Below are positions 5,516 to 13,065 of a stretch of DNA of 13,790 nucleotides, piece after piece (positions within the stretch are counted from its first letter, which is position 1; each line of letters begins with the position of its first letter). The notes under the pieces are model-generated. The model saw only the letters and a list, made by a program, of their open reading frames with translations. It was not told the DNA's origin and ran no database searches. Position numbers and translations under genes: made by a program. The stretch is from the NCBI RefSeq assembly GCF_014306155.1, contig NZ_JACRWH010000059.1:1-13790 (forward strand), read 5' to 3'. The DNA comes from Holdemanella hominis. Lineage in GTDB: Bacteria > Bacillota_I > Bacilli_A > Erysipelotrichales > Erysipelotrichaceae.

Positions 5516-6226
5516 CTATTTATTATTTCGATTTCCCATGCCAATCAACTGTAAAATTCTTAAGAAAATATTCAAGAAATCCAAATACAATTGTAAAGCC
5601 ATAAAGATTGCGATCTTATCTTGTGCTACGACTGAACCATCCGATTGAATCAATAAACGATTCATTCTTTGTACATCCCAAACTGTGATGCCTGTAAAAA
5701 TCAATAGAGTAACGATAGAAAGCAAGCGAACATCCATACTAACTCTAAATAACATCATAAAGCATTGTGTAATAATCAACACAAAAAGTCCAATCATACA
5801 TAATGAGCCAAAGCTAGTAAAATCTTTTTTTGATGTTGTACCAATAACAGCTAAACTAATAAAGTAAACTGCACTGACTAGAAAAGCAGTACCAATTGTA
5901 GCTACATCATATACATAGCCAATCGAAGTAAGTGAAACACCCATACAGATGGCATAAAGCACTAACATGACTTTCATACCTGTACTTGATGTAGATCTTG
6001 CCATAGAAACACCAAAGGCAATGGACAAGATAAATGGTGCAATCACAAACAACAAAAATAGAAATGGCATGGCACTCAATAAAATCAATAAAGCGTTTGT
6101 AGCATATAAGCCATAAGATACAATTGCCGTGATGAATAAAGCAACACCCATCCATGCATAAGACTTCAACAATGCACTTTTTAAAGTGTTTGTTGAATAA
6201 TAATTCATTGAATCGTTGTTAAACAT
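5516..6226 (-). CDS. Bax inhibitor-1/YccA family membrane protein
   Basis: The 236-residue protein has seven predicted membrane segments (about 24-40, 45-70, 84-105, 112-129, 140-160, 167-185, 205-225). It shows the family features: GTTSKKDFTSFGS (129-141) before the fifth segment, TVWDVQRM (181-188) and the C-terminal AIFMALQLYLDFLNIFLRIL (206-225). Asp184 and Asp216 match the conserved aspartate pair that, in the Bacillus homologue YetJ, mediates pH-sensitive calcium leak across the membrane. Its exact role here is inference. It starts at ATG 6226 with an AAGGA just upstream. The upstream gene's stop ends at 6228, a gap of a single base, so translation is likely coupled. A frameshifted membrane protein gene follows 11 bases later. 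Confidence 0.93.
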   Translation of the reverse strand: MFNNDSMNYYSTNTLKSALLKSYAWMGVALFITAIVSYGLYATNALLILLSAMPFLFLLFVIAPFILSIAFGVSMARSTSSTGMKVMLVLYAICMGVSLTSIGYVYDVATIGTAFLVSAVYFISLAVIGTTSKKDFTSFGSLCMIGLFVLIITQCFMMLFRVSMDVRLLSIVTLLIFTGITVWDVQRMNRLLIQSDGSVVAQDKIAIFMALQLYLDFLNIFLRILQLIGMGNRNNK

Positions 6227-6227
6227 A

Positions 6228-7931
6228 TTAATCCTTTTTCTGGATAAATTCTAATAATTGCTGAGCCGCAATATTTAAACCTTTACGGTTTGATTTATCG
6301 AATCCTAAGTGCGTATAGATTTCACCCACAAATACTCCGTTATCTTCTAGAGCCTGGAACATTGTGTCGATGATTGGTTCGCAAAGTTCTTGTTTTTGCA
6401 TAGGACCAAATGGGTTTGCGAAATATGTTGTTGAAATACCAACTTCTTGAGTTGTACCTAAAGCCATACGTTTACCTAATTTACAAGTATCTTTTACTTC
6501 TTGAACAGTTAATTTCTTTAGACCAAATTCATTAGTGTAGTTGTTTGCGTACGCAAATAAATCGATTTTATGATTGTGAACAACAACGCGATATGGAGCC
6601 GCTGGCTGAATCATACGTGAGTTTGGATTTTCTGGAGCCATGAAAATTGAACGGTCCATGTCACGATATGGAGTACCTGGATCCAAATCATCTAAACGAA
6701 TGAACGCACCAATTTCAGTACCCTGACCATATGGAACGCCATCTTCTAAGTGAATTGTTCCCATATCATCAAATACAACTTCTACTTCACGAATCATATC
6801 TCCAGCAGTGGCCTTTAATGCTTCAATGGATTCAGATTTACCAGCACCACTATCACCCATCAACATGATACCTTTCTTAGTTCCATCCTTTAAATAGATG
6901 TTTACGAAAGCACCATGGATTGGTAACCAACCTTTTTTCATCTGTGCCAAGTTATGTAAAGTTAAACACATTTTCTTTAAATATCCAAAGTATTCGATAC
7001 GAGGATTGTCACTAATACATCCTACCCAAATATCATTGGCCTCATCATAATAGAAGTTTGTTGCATCATTTCCATCGTCATTACCAAAAATAACAACAAG
7101 ATCTGGTTTTTGAGCACTCTCTTCTTTTGTAGCTAATTCAAACAAGTTAGCCATACTCAATGCACTAGACATATATTTTGAGTTGAAGTATACGAAACAT
7201 AATAAAGTTCCAACCTTACAAGGATAACAGAACCAGTTTGATTCTCCCTTTTTGAAATATGTCATTGGCTGTGTATCTATTTCAGTAAACATTCCTGTAC
7301 GTTTACTTGATTTTGGATGCAAAATCATTGGAGTTCTTAACATAACTGTATCGATCATTGGAATATCTTGTAATGCGGCATATTCATCAGCCCATACTTT
7401 ATCCAAAGTATGAACAGAGAAACATGCGTTAGTTCCAGCTTGAACCTGGCGATACACTAAGTTTGGTCTCCCCATTAATTTTTCTTCAAACAAACGATAT
7501 GTACGAAGAATTAAATCATTTGAAGCTGAGTCAAATGCCACTAATGTATTAATACCAAAATCCGTTGAATTATCACTCTTCATATATCCAAAACGTTGTA
7601 AAGATCGCCAATTACGATACATCTCTTCAATAACACTTAAAGTTGCATCTTTATTTGAAAGATAATATTCATCTTTTAATTCTTCACAAGTAAAGATTGA
7701 CAATAAACGCAAGAAATGACAGAAATCACAAGAAGCTTCTTTTGAATTCAATTCACCATTCTTTGTCAAATACGCGTACATGTTCGCATTATCTGTTTCT
7801 TGATATTCAATGAAATATTGAACAAATTTTGTGAACGTATGAGATTTTAATAAAACCTCACGACTCTTTGGATATGCCAAATTATAGTTGATAATAACCT
7901 GGTTGTTAAAAATTTCAATTTTATTTTGCAT
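6228..7931 (-). CDS. PEPCK/HPr-kinase-like P-loop protein of unknown function
   Basis: The 567 residues comprise a region without recognisable motifs (1-330) and a C-terminal nucleotide-binding domain (about 335-520). The P-loop GDSGAGKSE (359-367) is of the HPr kinase type (GDSGxGKSE), while its surroundings resemble ATP-dependent PEP carboxykinase: IHGAFVNI before it, VVFDDMG (385-391) in place of the PEPCK kinase-2 motif GDD, then YGQGTEIGAFIRLDDL (401-416). Length is close to PEPCK (about 530), but classical substrate-binding signatures are not seen, so gluconeogenic activity should not be assumed. It may phosphorylate a protein or small molecule. It starts at ATG 7931 with AAAGGAG. It is the first gene of an operon with a BI-1 membrane protein, suggesting a membrane-linked or regulatory role. 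A cre-like site lies about 85 bases upstream. Confidence 0.75.
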   Translation of the reverse strand: MQNKIEIFNNQVIINYNLAYPKSREVLLKSHTFTKFVQYFIEYQETDNANMYAYLTKNGELNSKEASCDFCHFLRLLSIFTCEELKDEYYLSNKDATLSVIEEMYRNWRSLQRFGYMKSDNSTDFGINTLVAFDSASNDLILRTYRLFEEKLMGRPNLVYRQVQAGTNACFSVHTLDKVWADEYAALQDIPMIDTVMLRTPMILHPKSSKRTGMFTEIDTQPMTYFKKGESNWFCYPCKVGTLLCFVYFNSKYMSSALSMANLFELATKEESAQKPDLVVIFGNDDGNDATNFYYDEANDIWVGCISDNPRIEYFGYLKKMCLTLHNLAQMKKGWLPIHGAFVNIYLKDGTKKGIMLMGDSGAGKSESIEALKATAGDMIREVEVVFDDMGTIHLEDGVPYGQGTEIGAFIRLDDLDPGTPYRDMDRSIFMAPENPNSRMIQPAAPYRVVVHNHKIDLFAYANNYTNEFGLKKLTVQEVKDTCKLGKRMALGTTQEVGISTTYFANPFGPMQKQELCEPIIDTMFQALEDNGVFVGEIYTHLGFDKSNRKGLNIAAQQLLEFIQKKD

Positions 7932-7955
7932 AATTACACTCCTTTAACTATGACT

Positions 7956-7984
7956 AATATACATGAAAATTGTATGAAAGTAAA
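7956..7984 (-). promoter_or_regulatory. Candidate promoter of the kinase-like/BI-1 operon
   Basis: On the minus strand, -35 TTTACT (7984 to 7979), 17-base spacer, -10 TATATT (7961 to 7956). Predicted start at about 7949, with a short leader to the AAAGGAG and ATG at 7931. Confidence 0.5.
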
Positions 7985-8015
7985 TGTATAACTTAATTTT
8001 TTGTTTATAGTTCAA

Positions 8016-8031
8016 GCACAAGCGTTTACAT
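8016..8031 (-). promoter_or_regulatory. cre-like (CcpA/LacI-family) operator over the proS stop codon
   Basis: The minus strand reads ATGTAAACGCTTGTGC. The core TGTAAACGCTT agrees with the catabolite-responsive element consensus (WTGNAANCGNWNNCW), with mismatches only in the last two positions. It lies about 67-82 bases upstream of the predicted start at 7949, a position typical of CcpA activation rather than roadblock repression, and contains the proS stop codon. Confidence 0.35.
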
Positions 8032-9720
8032 GACGAAAACTTTTTCGATTTCAGAATAAACATCCTCAATCGTAATTTCAATCTTTTCACTCGTATAACG
8101 ATCTGTCCACTCAAGTTTACCCTCTTTAATACCACGACCCACAGTAATACGATAAGGAATCCCAATCAATTCCATATCTTTAAATTTAACGCCTGGACGC
8201 TCATTACGATCATCCAAAATAACATCGAATTTGTGTTCTTTACAGAATTCATATAGATCATTGGCAATCTTAACTTGTTCTTCATCCTTTAAAGATACCG
8301 GAACAATCGCAAGTCTAAATGGTGCAATTTCAACTGGCCATTTAATACCAAAATCATCATGGTGCTGGTCAGCAACGGCTGCCATACATCTTTCTAGACC
8401 GATACCATAGCTTCCCATCCAAACTGGCTGTAATTGGTTATTGGCATCTGTATAGTATAGATTCATGCTCTTAGAATATTTTGTCCCCAATTTAAATAAG
8501 TTACCAACTTCAATACCATGTTGGAAAGTTAACTTCTTACCACACTTAGGACAAATATCTCCTTCTTTAACCTGACAAAGATCTGCCACTTCTACAGGCT
8601 CGAAATCTTTGCAATTTACATTCTTAATGTGACGATCCGATTGGTTAGCACCTACAATGAAGTTTTTCATATGTTTGATTTGACGATCCATATATACAGG
8701 ACAATCAATGCCGACTGGGCCCGCAAAGCCAACACGCGCATGTGTTACCTTTTCAACTTCTTCAAAGCTAGCCATTTCCATTTCATTAGCACCCAATAAT
8801 TTCAATGCCTTTGTTTCATTTAATTCACGATCACCAGGAATACAGAATGCGATTACCTTTCCATCTACGTTATATAGTAATGTTTTAACGAAATCACTTT
8901 CCTTCTTACCAAAGAAAGCAGCCACTTCTTCAATTGTTTTTGCGTTTGGTGTATCAACAATTTCCATTGAAAGTTCTTTTTCACAAGAATCTTCCATTAT
9001 ATCTACTACTTCAGTGATTTCTAAGTTACTAGAATAGTCACAACCTTCACATCCAACAACAACGTCTTCACCAATACTTGATAAAGCCTGATATTCTTCT
9101 GATAATAAACCACCCATAGCTCCTGTATCCGCTTTAACAATCTTATATTCCAATCCTAAACGATCCATGATACGGCAATATGCATCATACATCTTGTTGT
9201 AGGCTACATCCAATCCAGCTTCATCCACATCAAATGTATACGCATCCTTCATGATGAATTCGCGAACACGAATCAATCCATAACGAGGACGAGTTTCATC
9301 ACGATATTTCGTTTGAATCTGATATAAGTTATATGGGAAATCCTTATAAGATTTTCCATCCATACTACTAGCTACCGCAAACAATTCTTCATGTGTTGGG
9401 CCCAAAACATAACGCTTATTATAACGATCACTCAATGAAAACATATTTGAACCAAAGGCTTCACGACGACCCGATTGTACATATACATCTTCTGGAATCA
9501 ATGCTGGCATCAACAATTCTTGTGCATCTTTCGCATCCATTTCTTCACGAATAATATTTTCAACTTTAGAAAGAACCTTCTTTCCCATAGGCATGATCAT
9601 ATAGATTCCGTTTGAACATTTTTTGATCATTCCAGCACGCACCAACAAATTACTTGATACGCTATCTTCATCTTTCGCATTTTCTCTTAATGTATAAAAG
9701 AAACTCTGACTTAATTTCAT
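8026..9720 (-). CDS. proS: Prolyl-tRNA synthetase (class II, bacterial type with editing insertion)
   Basis: ProRS activates proline with ATP and charges tRNA-Pro in the cytoplasm. The 564 residues begin MKLSQSFFYTLRE, matching the family start. Motif 2 lies at about 135-165 (YRDETRPRYGLIRVREF), the YbaK-like editing insertion (INS) at about 225-385, motif 3 at about 435-460 (GSYGIGLERCMAAVADQHHD) and the anticodon-binding domain at about 467-564. Two Cys pairs, GCEGC (223-227) and CPKCG (390-394), flank the insertion. I chose ATG 9720 because AGAGG lies 8 bases upstream; an in-frame GTG at 9738 overlaps the trhP2 stop and has no ribosome binding site. It follows trhP2 by 17 bases in the same operon. 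No T-box is seen directly upstream; regulation would come from the trhP1 promoter. Confidence 0.97.
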   Translation of the reverse strand: MKLSQSFFYTLRENAKDEDSVSSNLLVRAGMIKKCSNGIYMIMPMGKKVLSKVENIIREEMDAKDAQELLMPALIPEDVYVQSGRREAFGSNMFSLSDRYNKRYVLGPTHEELFAVASSMDGKSYKDFPYNLYQIQTKYRDETRPRYGLIRVREFIMKDAYTFDVDEAGLDVAYNKMYDAYCRIMDRLGLEYKIVKADTGAMGGLLSEEYQALSSIGEDVVVGCEGCDYSSNLEITEVVDIMEDSCEKELSMEIVDTPNAKTIEEVAAFFGKKESDFVKTLLYNVDGKVIAFCIPGDRELNETKALKLLGANEMEMASFEEVEKVTHARVGFAGPVGIDCPVYMDRQIKHMKNFIVGANQSDRHIKNVNCKDFEPVEVADLCQVKEGDICPKCGKKLTFQHGIEVGNLFKLGTKYSKSMNLYYTDANNQLQPVWMGSYGIGLERCMAAVADQHHDDFGIKWPVEIAPFRLAIVPVSLKDEEQVKIANDLYEFCKEHKFDVILDDRNERPGVKFKDMELIGIPYRITVGRGIKEGKLEWTDRYTSEKIEITIEDVYSEIEKVFVM

Positions 9721-9737
9721 CTTACTTACCTCTTCCA

Positions 9738-10940
9738 CTATCTAATTTTACGAATCATCGCATCAACTTCAATAGGACCAGACCATTTTGTATGTACGAT
9801 CTGCATCGGCTTATTACAAACCTCTAATACATTTTCTTCACTATCATACACATCCCCTACATGTACAATCGTACTTAAAATGTGAGGGCCAAATATTTCT
9901 AAATCCTGATTTGGCATGAAATGATTCTTAACTTGTAAAGTCGCCATCTGACTTTCTTTGTCATAATCCTGCACAATGGCTACATATTCCTGTGTTACCG
10001 TTTCATCATGATCTTGATACAACTGTATCTTATGTTTAGGAAGACCATTATAGAAGCCCGGCCCTGTCGGTCGGTTCTCTGCCTTGGCAATTTCCTTTTT
10101 TACACGTTCAATGATTTCAACATCCGCATGCCCATGCTCATAAATATAATCAATCAACATACGATAGCTAGAAACAACCGTAGCTAAATAATAAGCACTT
10201 TTCATACGCCCTTCAATTTTCAAGGACGCTACACCCATATGTATGAAATTCTCAATATAATCCACTGCCTGCAAATCCTTTGAAGACATGGAGAATAAAT
10301 TCGTTGGATCACTTAATTCTGTTTGCCCATCCATTAAATGATATTTCCAACGACAACTCTGTGCACACCCACCACGATTCGCATCACGAAGCGTCATATG
10401 ATTACTCAATACACAACGTCCTGAAAAAGAAATACACATACCTCCATGAATAAAGACTTCGATAGGAAGAATATTCTCTTCACAAATCGAACGAATATCA
10501 TCCATTTGACATTCTCTGGCAAGAACAACACGGTCCATACCCTTTTCTTTCCAGAATCTTGCAGCACTTGAATTTGTAGAAGAATGCTGCGTTGATACAT
10601 GCACTTCAAACTTACATCCAAGCTTTTTAGCCAACATCATAATCGATGGACTTGCCACAATAATCGCATGCACGCCAATCGAATCCAAAGTTATTAAATA
10701 CTCTTCAATACCATCAAGATCCGACTCATGCGGAAGCATATTTACAGTTACATGCACATGACTATTATGTGCATTCGCAAATTTGACTAATTCTGCGATT
10801 TCGTCAATGGAAAAGTTACTTGCACGCGAACGCAAACTAAACTGCTTACCACCTATATATACAGCATCCGCCCCATATAAAATCGCAATCTTTGCTTTTT
10901 CTAAATTTCCAGCAGGAGCTAATAATTCAATCTTATTCAT
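9738..10940 (-). CDS. trhP2: U32 family protein TrhP2-like, tRNA U34 5-hydroxyuridine synthesis
   Basis: The 400-residue protein belongs to peptidase family U32, whose characterised members TrhP (YegQ; YrrN/YrrO in Bacillus) and RlhA hydroxylate RNA with prephenate-derived chemistry, so the peptidase label is historical. It starts NKIELLAPAGN, the usual LLAPAG opening. Four Cys form the likely iron-sulfur site: HGGMCISFSGRC (Cys169, Cys176) and NRGGCAQSCR (Cys192, Cys196). A basic RMK element (about 243-245, in SLKIEGRMKSAYY) and a C-terminal beta domain (about 320-400) follow. TrhP makes 5-hydroxyuridine at tRNA position 34, the precursor of mo5U/cmo5U. It overlaps the upstream paralogue by 8 bases and precedes proS, matching the Bacillus yrrN-yrrO pairing. 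No TrmR-like methylase gene is in the window. Confidence 0.9.
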   Translation of the reverse strand: MNKIELLAPAGNLEKAKIAILYGADAVYIGGKQFSLRSRASNFSIDEIAELVKFANAHNSHVHVTVNMLPHESDLDGIEEYLITLDSIGVHAIIVASPSIMMLAKKLGCKFEVHVSTQHSSTNSSAARFWKEKGMDRVVLARECQMDDIRSICEENILPIEVFIHGGMCISFSGRCVLSNHMTLRDANRGGCAQSCRWKYHLMDGQTELSDPTNLFSMSSKDLQAVDYIENFIHMGVASLKIEGRMKSAYYLATVVSSYRMLIDYIYEHGHADVEIIERVKKEIAKAENRPTGPGFYNGLPKHKIQLYQDHDETVTQEYVAIVQDYDKESQMATLQVKNHFMPNQDLEIFGPHILSTIVHVGDVYDSEENVLEVCNKPMQIVHTKWSGPIEVDAMIRKIR

Positions 10941-11796
10941 TTACTTGCTCCTCCTTTTTCTTAATTGTCTCTTCTAAATACCAACGGTTTGTTGACTCAT
11001 CATCCATAATTTTAATCCCTTGTAAAGCTAAATCATATAAACCCAAGATTTCAACAGTCCAATCATCATCAAAAAATAAAGAATCAATGCGGAAGCGATG
11101 CATTCCTACATATGTAAAATCCCACATTTCCTGTAATGAGTTGATTGGCATTTCACTAAAGATATGTGTACCCGTTTCATCTTGCACAATTGGCATGCGT
11201 TGATCACGCGTTTGTTCAATCAAGTCATAATGACACGGTAATGAACAAACCGTTTTGTTCACAGCCTCTAAATAGTTAGTGACCAAAGGTCTTCTTGAAT
11301 ATAGAATTGAGAAATACCCATGCACTAAGATTTCAATATCCGGATTGTGCTTTCCAATACTTACCACTTCTTCAAGACTCAATTCATGTGCTAAAGAGAC
11401 AGACTGAACGCCTAAAGACATATAGAAATCCACATCTGCACTTGAAGCCACCAATGTTTCCGGTTGATAAATCAATTTGAATTCAATCCCCAATTGTTTC
11501 GCCTCAAAATATAGACCTTCATCCGCATAGTAAATACCATCCACATCCAATTCTTTAAAAATAGAAAAGTATTCACGAACACCCGATAGATCTTCATCCA
11601 TACATAATCTTAAAAAGTTGATATATAATTTTAGGCCAAGCTTTTTACACTTCTTCTTCCAAAGCTGTAAATCCTCTTTTTTTACCGTAATACTCGAACG
11701 AATCGAATAATGTTCAACACCAATGATCACGGCATCTGCCTTCGCTCTTTTTAATTTTTCTAATGAATCAATAGAATGAATTGTTGTTATAAACAT
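10933..11796 (-). CDS. trhP1: U32 family protein TrhP1-like (partner of trhP2)
   Basis: The 287-residue protein is a shorter U32 paralogue that matches YrrN (TrhP1), the partner of YrrO in Bacillus tRNA 5-hydroxyuridine synthesis. It keeps the U32 scaffold: ADAVIIGVEHYSIRS (20-34), IDGIYYADEG-type strand (85-94) and ILVHGYFSILYSRRP (156-170). The MC...GRC pair of the catalytic paralogue is replaced here by YF...SRR, and only VCSLPC (Cys184, Cys188) remains, so it probably lacks a complete iron-sulfur site and acts as a partner. ATG 11796 has AAGGAG at good spacing. It is the first gene of the trhP1-trhP2-proS operon and overlaps trhP2 by 8 bases. Confidence 0.88.
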   Translation of the reverse strand: MFITTIHSIDSLEKLKRAKADAVIIGVEHYSIRSSITVKKEDLQLWKKKCKKLGLKLYINFLRLCMDEDLSGVREYFSIFKELDVDGIYYADEGLYFEAKQLGIEFKLIYQPETLVASSADVDFYMSLGVQSVSLAHELSLEEVVSIGKHNPDIEILVHGYFSILYSRRPLVTNYLEAVNKTVCSLPCHYDLIEQTRDQRMPIVQDETGTHIFSEMPINSLQEMWDFTYVGMHRFRIDSLFFDDDWTVEILGLYDLALQGIKIMDDESTNRWYLEETIKKKEEQVNE

Positions 11797-11871
11797 AATT
11801 ACTCCTTATCAAAACATACAGATTTATTTTACCACAAATGTGATTTTATGCCTACTTAACCTCCTATTTAA
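11797..11871 (-). promoter_or_regulatory. Candidate promoter region of the trhP1-trhP2-proS operon
   Basis: Minus strand: -10 TAAAAT with a 17-base spacer to -35 TAGGCA (four of six consensus bases), about 40 bases upstream of the AAGGAG. A small inverted repeat CACATTTGTG lies between the two elements. Confidence 0.4.
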
Positions 11872-12016
11872 ATCGGACTTAATTTCATATATACTTATAT
11901 TAGAAAATACTATGCGAACAAACAAACACTTAATGAGAGATTTGAAGATTACAATAAACCCACTGAGCAAGAAGAAAATATGGTCGGATGAAATCATTGG
12001 TGAGGAAGCATTGTAG
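11872..12016 (+). pseudogene. Remnant of a MazE/PemI-like antitoxin gene
   Basis: One frame (11872-11991) is open without a start codon and ends ANKQTLNERFEDYNKPTEQ, EEN. If one base (A11980) is skipped, it continues in the neighbouring frame as WSDEIIGEEAL and a TAG at 12014-12016. The composite resembles the C-terminal toxin-binding tail of MazE/PemI/AbrB-type antitoxins, which typically has L-x-E-R-F-x-x-Y, an acidic stretch and a final P-x-G-x-E. There is no N-terminal DNA-binding domain, ribosome binding site or toxin gene here. It is probably a fragment left by deletion or insertion. The resemblance is from memory of the family and the piece is short. Confidence 0.35.
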
Positions 12017-12044
12017 AAAAAAAGAATGCCATTACGACATTCTT
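12017..12044 (-). terminator. Intrinsic terminator of the HAD phosphatase gene
   Basis: On the minus strand the arms AAGAATG (12044-12038) and CATTCTT (12028-12022) pair, extended inward by wobble pairs to about 10 bp with a 3-base loop, then a T run (12023 to 12017). It lies 18 bases after the HAD stop. Confidence 0.8.
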
Positions 12045-12047
12045 AAC

Positions 12048-12073
12048 AAGGCTAGTTCAATCTAGTCTTTTTT
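12048..12073 (+). terminator. Plus-strand hairpin with T run opposing the HAD gene end
   Basis: AAGGCTAG (12048-12055) pairs with CTAGTCTT (12062-12069) with one G-U pair and a 6-base loop, followed by T residues. It could terminate transcription from the antitoxin-like remnant. Its right arm overlaps the HAD stop codon. Confidence 0.55.
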
Positions 12074-12739
12074 AATGAATTCAACCAACTCTTTAGCCGA
12101 ATATACGACATGATCTGCACAAGGCCCACTTACCTGATGATGACGATTAAAATGAATCGTCTTCATGCCTGCACTTTTAGCCCCTTGCATATCATTGATA
12201 TAATTATCTCCAATATAATACCATTCTGTAATATCTTCATGCATCGTTTCCATACACTTTTTAAATGCATTCACATCCGGTTTTGCAACACCAATTTGAC
12301 CACTCGTAAATACATTTTCAGGTTTAAAATAATCAAAGACACGAAGCACTTCTAATTTCATTCTTTGATGCGCATCCTCTCCATTTGTCAAAATTGCAAG
12401 TTCATCTTCACAATTCGAAAAATAATCAATCAACGGTGCATCCATTTCAATATGATGCTGATAATATTTATAGCGAGACTGAAACTCTACAGCTTTTGAA
12501 TGAGAAAAAATAATCCCATACTTTTCACAAGCCTTTTCAATACGATAAACACCAGATTCATCAATCGTAATCTTTCCTTGTTGAAGATCATCAAAAATCA
12601 GATCTCCAAACTTACGATAATCCGTATAAAATAAATCCATATCCACATCTACATTAAGAAGGAATTCTTCCATGCACTTGCGAAATGGCCAAGATAAATC
12701 ATAGAGTGTATCATCACAATCAAGCATTAATTTCTTCAT
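12062..12739 (-). CDS. HAD-superfamily hydrolase, pyrimidine 5'-nucleotidase (YjjG/SDT1) type
   Basis: The 225-residue protein has all four HAD motifs: DCDDT (7-11, nucleophile Asp7 and acid/base Asp9), ILTNG (116-120, Thr118), VAKPD (151-155, Lys153) and IGDNYIND (176-183, Asp178 and Asp183). DCDDTLYD and the helical C1 cap (about 15-100) are characteristic of pyrimidine 5'-nucleotidases, which release phosphate from UMP/CMP or related nucleotides; the substrate is an inference. ATG 12739 is the preferred start because it gives the usual MKKLMLDCDDTLYD opening, though its AAAGGA is 13 bases away; an in-frame TTG at 12748 is closer and cannot be excluded. It is followed by its own terminator. 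Confidence 0.88.
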   Translation of the reverse strand: MKKLMLDCDDTLYDLSWPFRKCMEEFLLNVDVDMDLFYTDYRKFGDLIFDDLQQGKITIDESGVYRIEKACEKYGIIFSHSKAVEFQSRYKYYQHHIEMDAPLIDYFSNCEDELAILTNGEDAHQRMKLEVLRVFDYFKPENVFTSGQIGVAKPDVNAFKKCMETMHEDITEWYYIGDNYINDMQGAKSAGMKTIHFNRHHQVSGPCADHVVYSAKELVEFIKKD

Positions 12740-12753
12740 ATAAACCAACCATT

Positions 12754-12774
12754 CCTTTCAGCTTCGCTTCAAGG
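12754..12774 (-). promoter_or_regulatory. Hairpin that may sequester the HAD gene ribosome binding site
   Basis: The minus strand reads CCTT-GA-AGC-GAA-GCT-GA-AAGG: symmetric stems with a tandem G-A internal loop and a GAA loop. The last AAGG is part of the AAAGGA ribosome binding site. A role in translation control is inference. Confidence 0.35.
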
Positions 12775-12875
12775 CACACATTGGAATTAAAATGTGCAAT
12801 GAGCTTTGCTTTTATTTTTTATCTTTTATTTGTTACCATGTTCTTGAAGTTAGAAGTACACTACAGAGCACGGTG

Positions 12876-13032
12876 AGGTGAGTTGCAGACTTCTGCATCT
12901 CGTTCAGATTAAATCAGCATATAAACCAGTGTAAGTTCGAGTATTTCAAGCGCACATTAGTGTTGACATCAAGTCCGTAGATTAATCATTGACTATTAGT
13001 TAATCTTTAGTGCCACTCGTTCAGTCAATGCT
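12876..13032 (+). ncRNA. Candidate IS110 bridge RNA in the transposase leader
   Basis: The 317-base stretch before the transposase has no credible ORF but several structures in series: a strong 5' hairpin (12880-12901, GAG-T-TGCAG/CTGCA-T-CTC with an ACTT loop), a middle region with weaker pairing (12905-12985), and a domain closed by the perfect 8-bp pair CATTGACT (12987-12994)/AGTCAATG (13023-13030). The 9-base word CTCGTTCAG occurs twice (12899-12907, 13016-13024), at the end of the first and third structures. IS110-group elements of the IS621 kind encode a bridge RNA with a 5' stem-loop and two guide loops exactly here. The assignment rests on position and layout only; guides were not matched to a target. 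Confidence 0.4.
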
Positions 13033-13050
13033 TCTTTCTTCTTTATTTTG

Positions 13051-13057
13051 AAAGGAG
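13051..13057 (+). promoter_or_regulatory. Ribosome binding site of the IS110 transposase
   Basis: AAAGGAG lies 8 bases before ATG 13066, fixing the transposase start. Confidence 0.8.
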
Positions 13058-13065
13058 CTTTTTCT

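Noticed and set aside
9721..9738. GTG start for proS giving six extra residues
   Set aside because: It overlaps the trhP2 stop and has no ribosome binding site; AGAGG sits correctly before ATG 9720, which also matches the family start.
12775..12830. Imperfect inverted repeat (CACATT/AATGTG) followed by T-rich DNA as a plus-strand terminator
   Set aside because: There is no plus-strand gene upstream for it to terminate, the stem is only 6 bp, and the T-rich tract starts well past it.
12963..12994. TTGACA/TTGACT words as a promoter for the transposase
   Set aside because: No acceptable -10 lies 16-18 bases downstream of either; TTGACT is part of the closing stem of the putative RNA domain.
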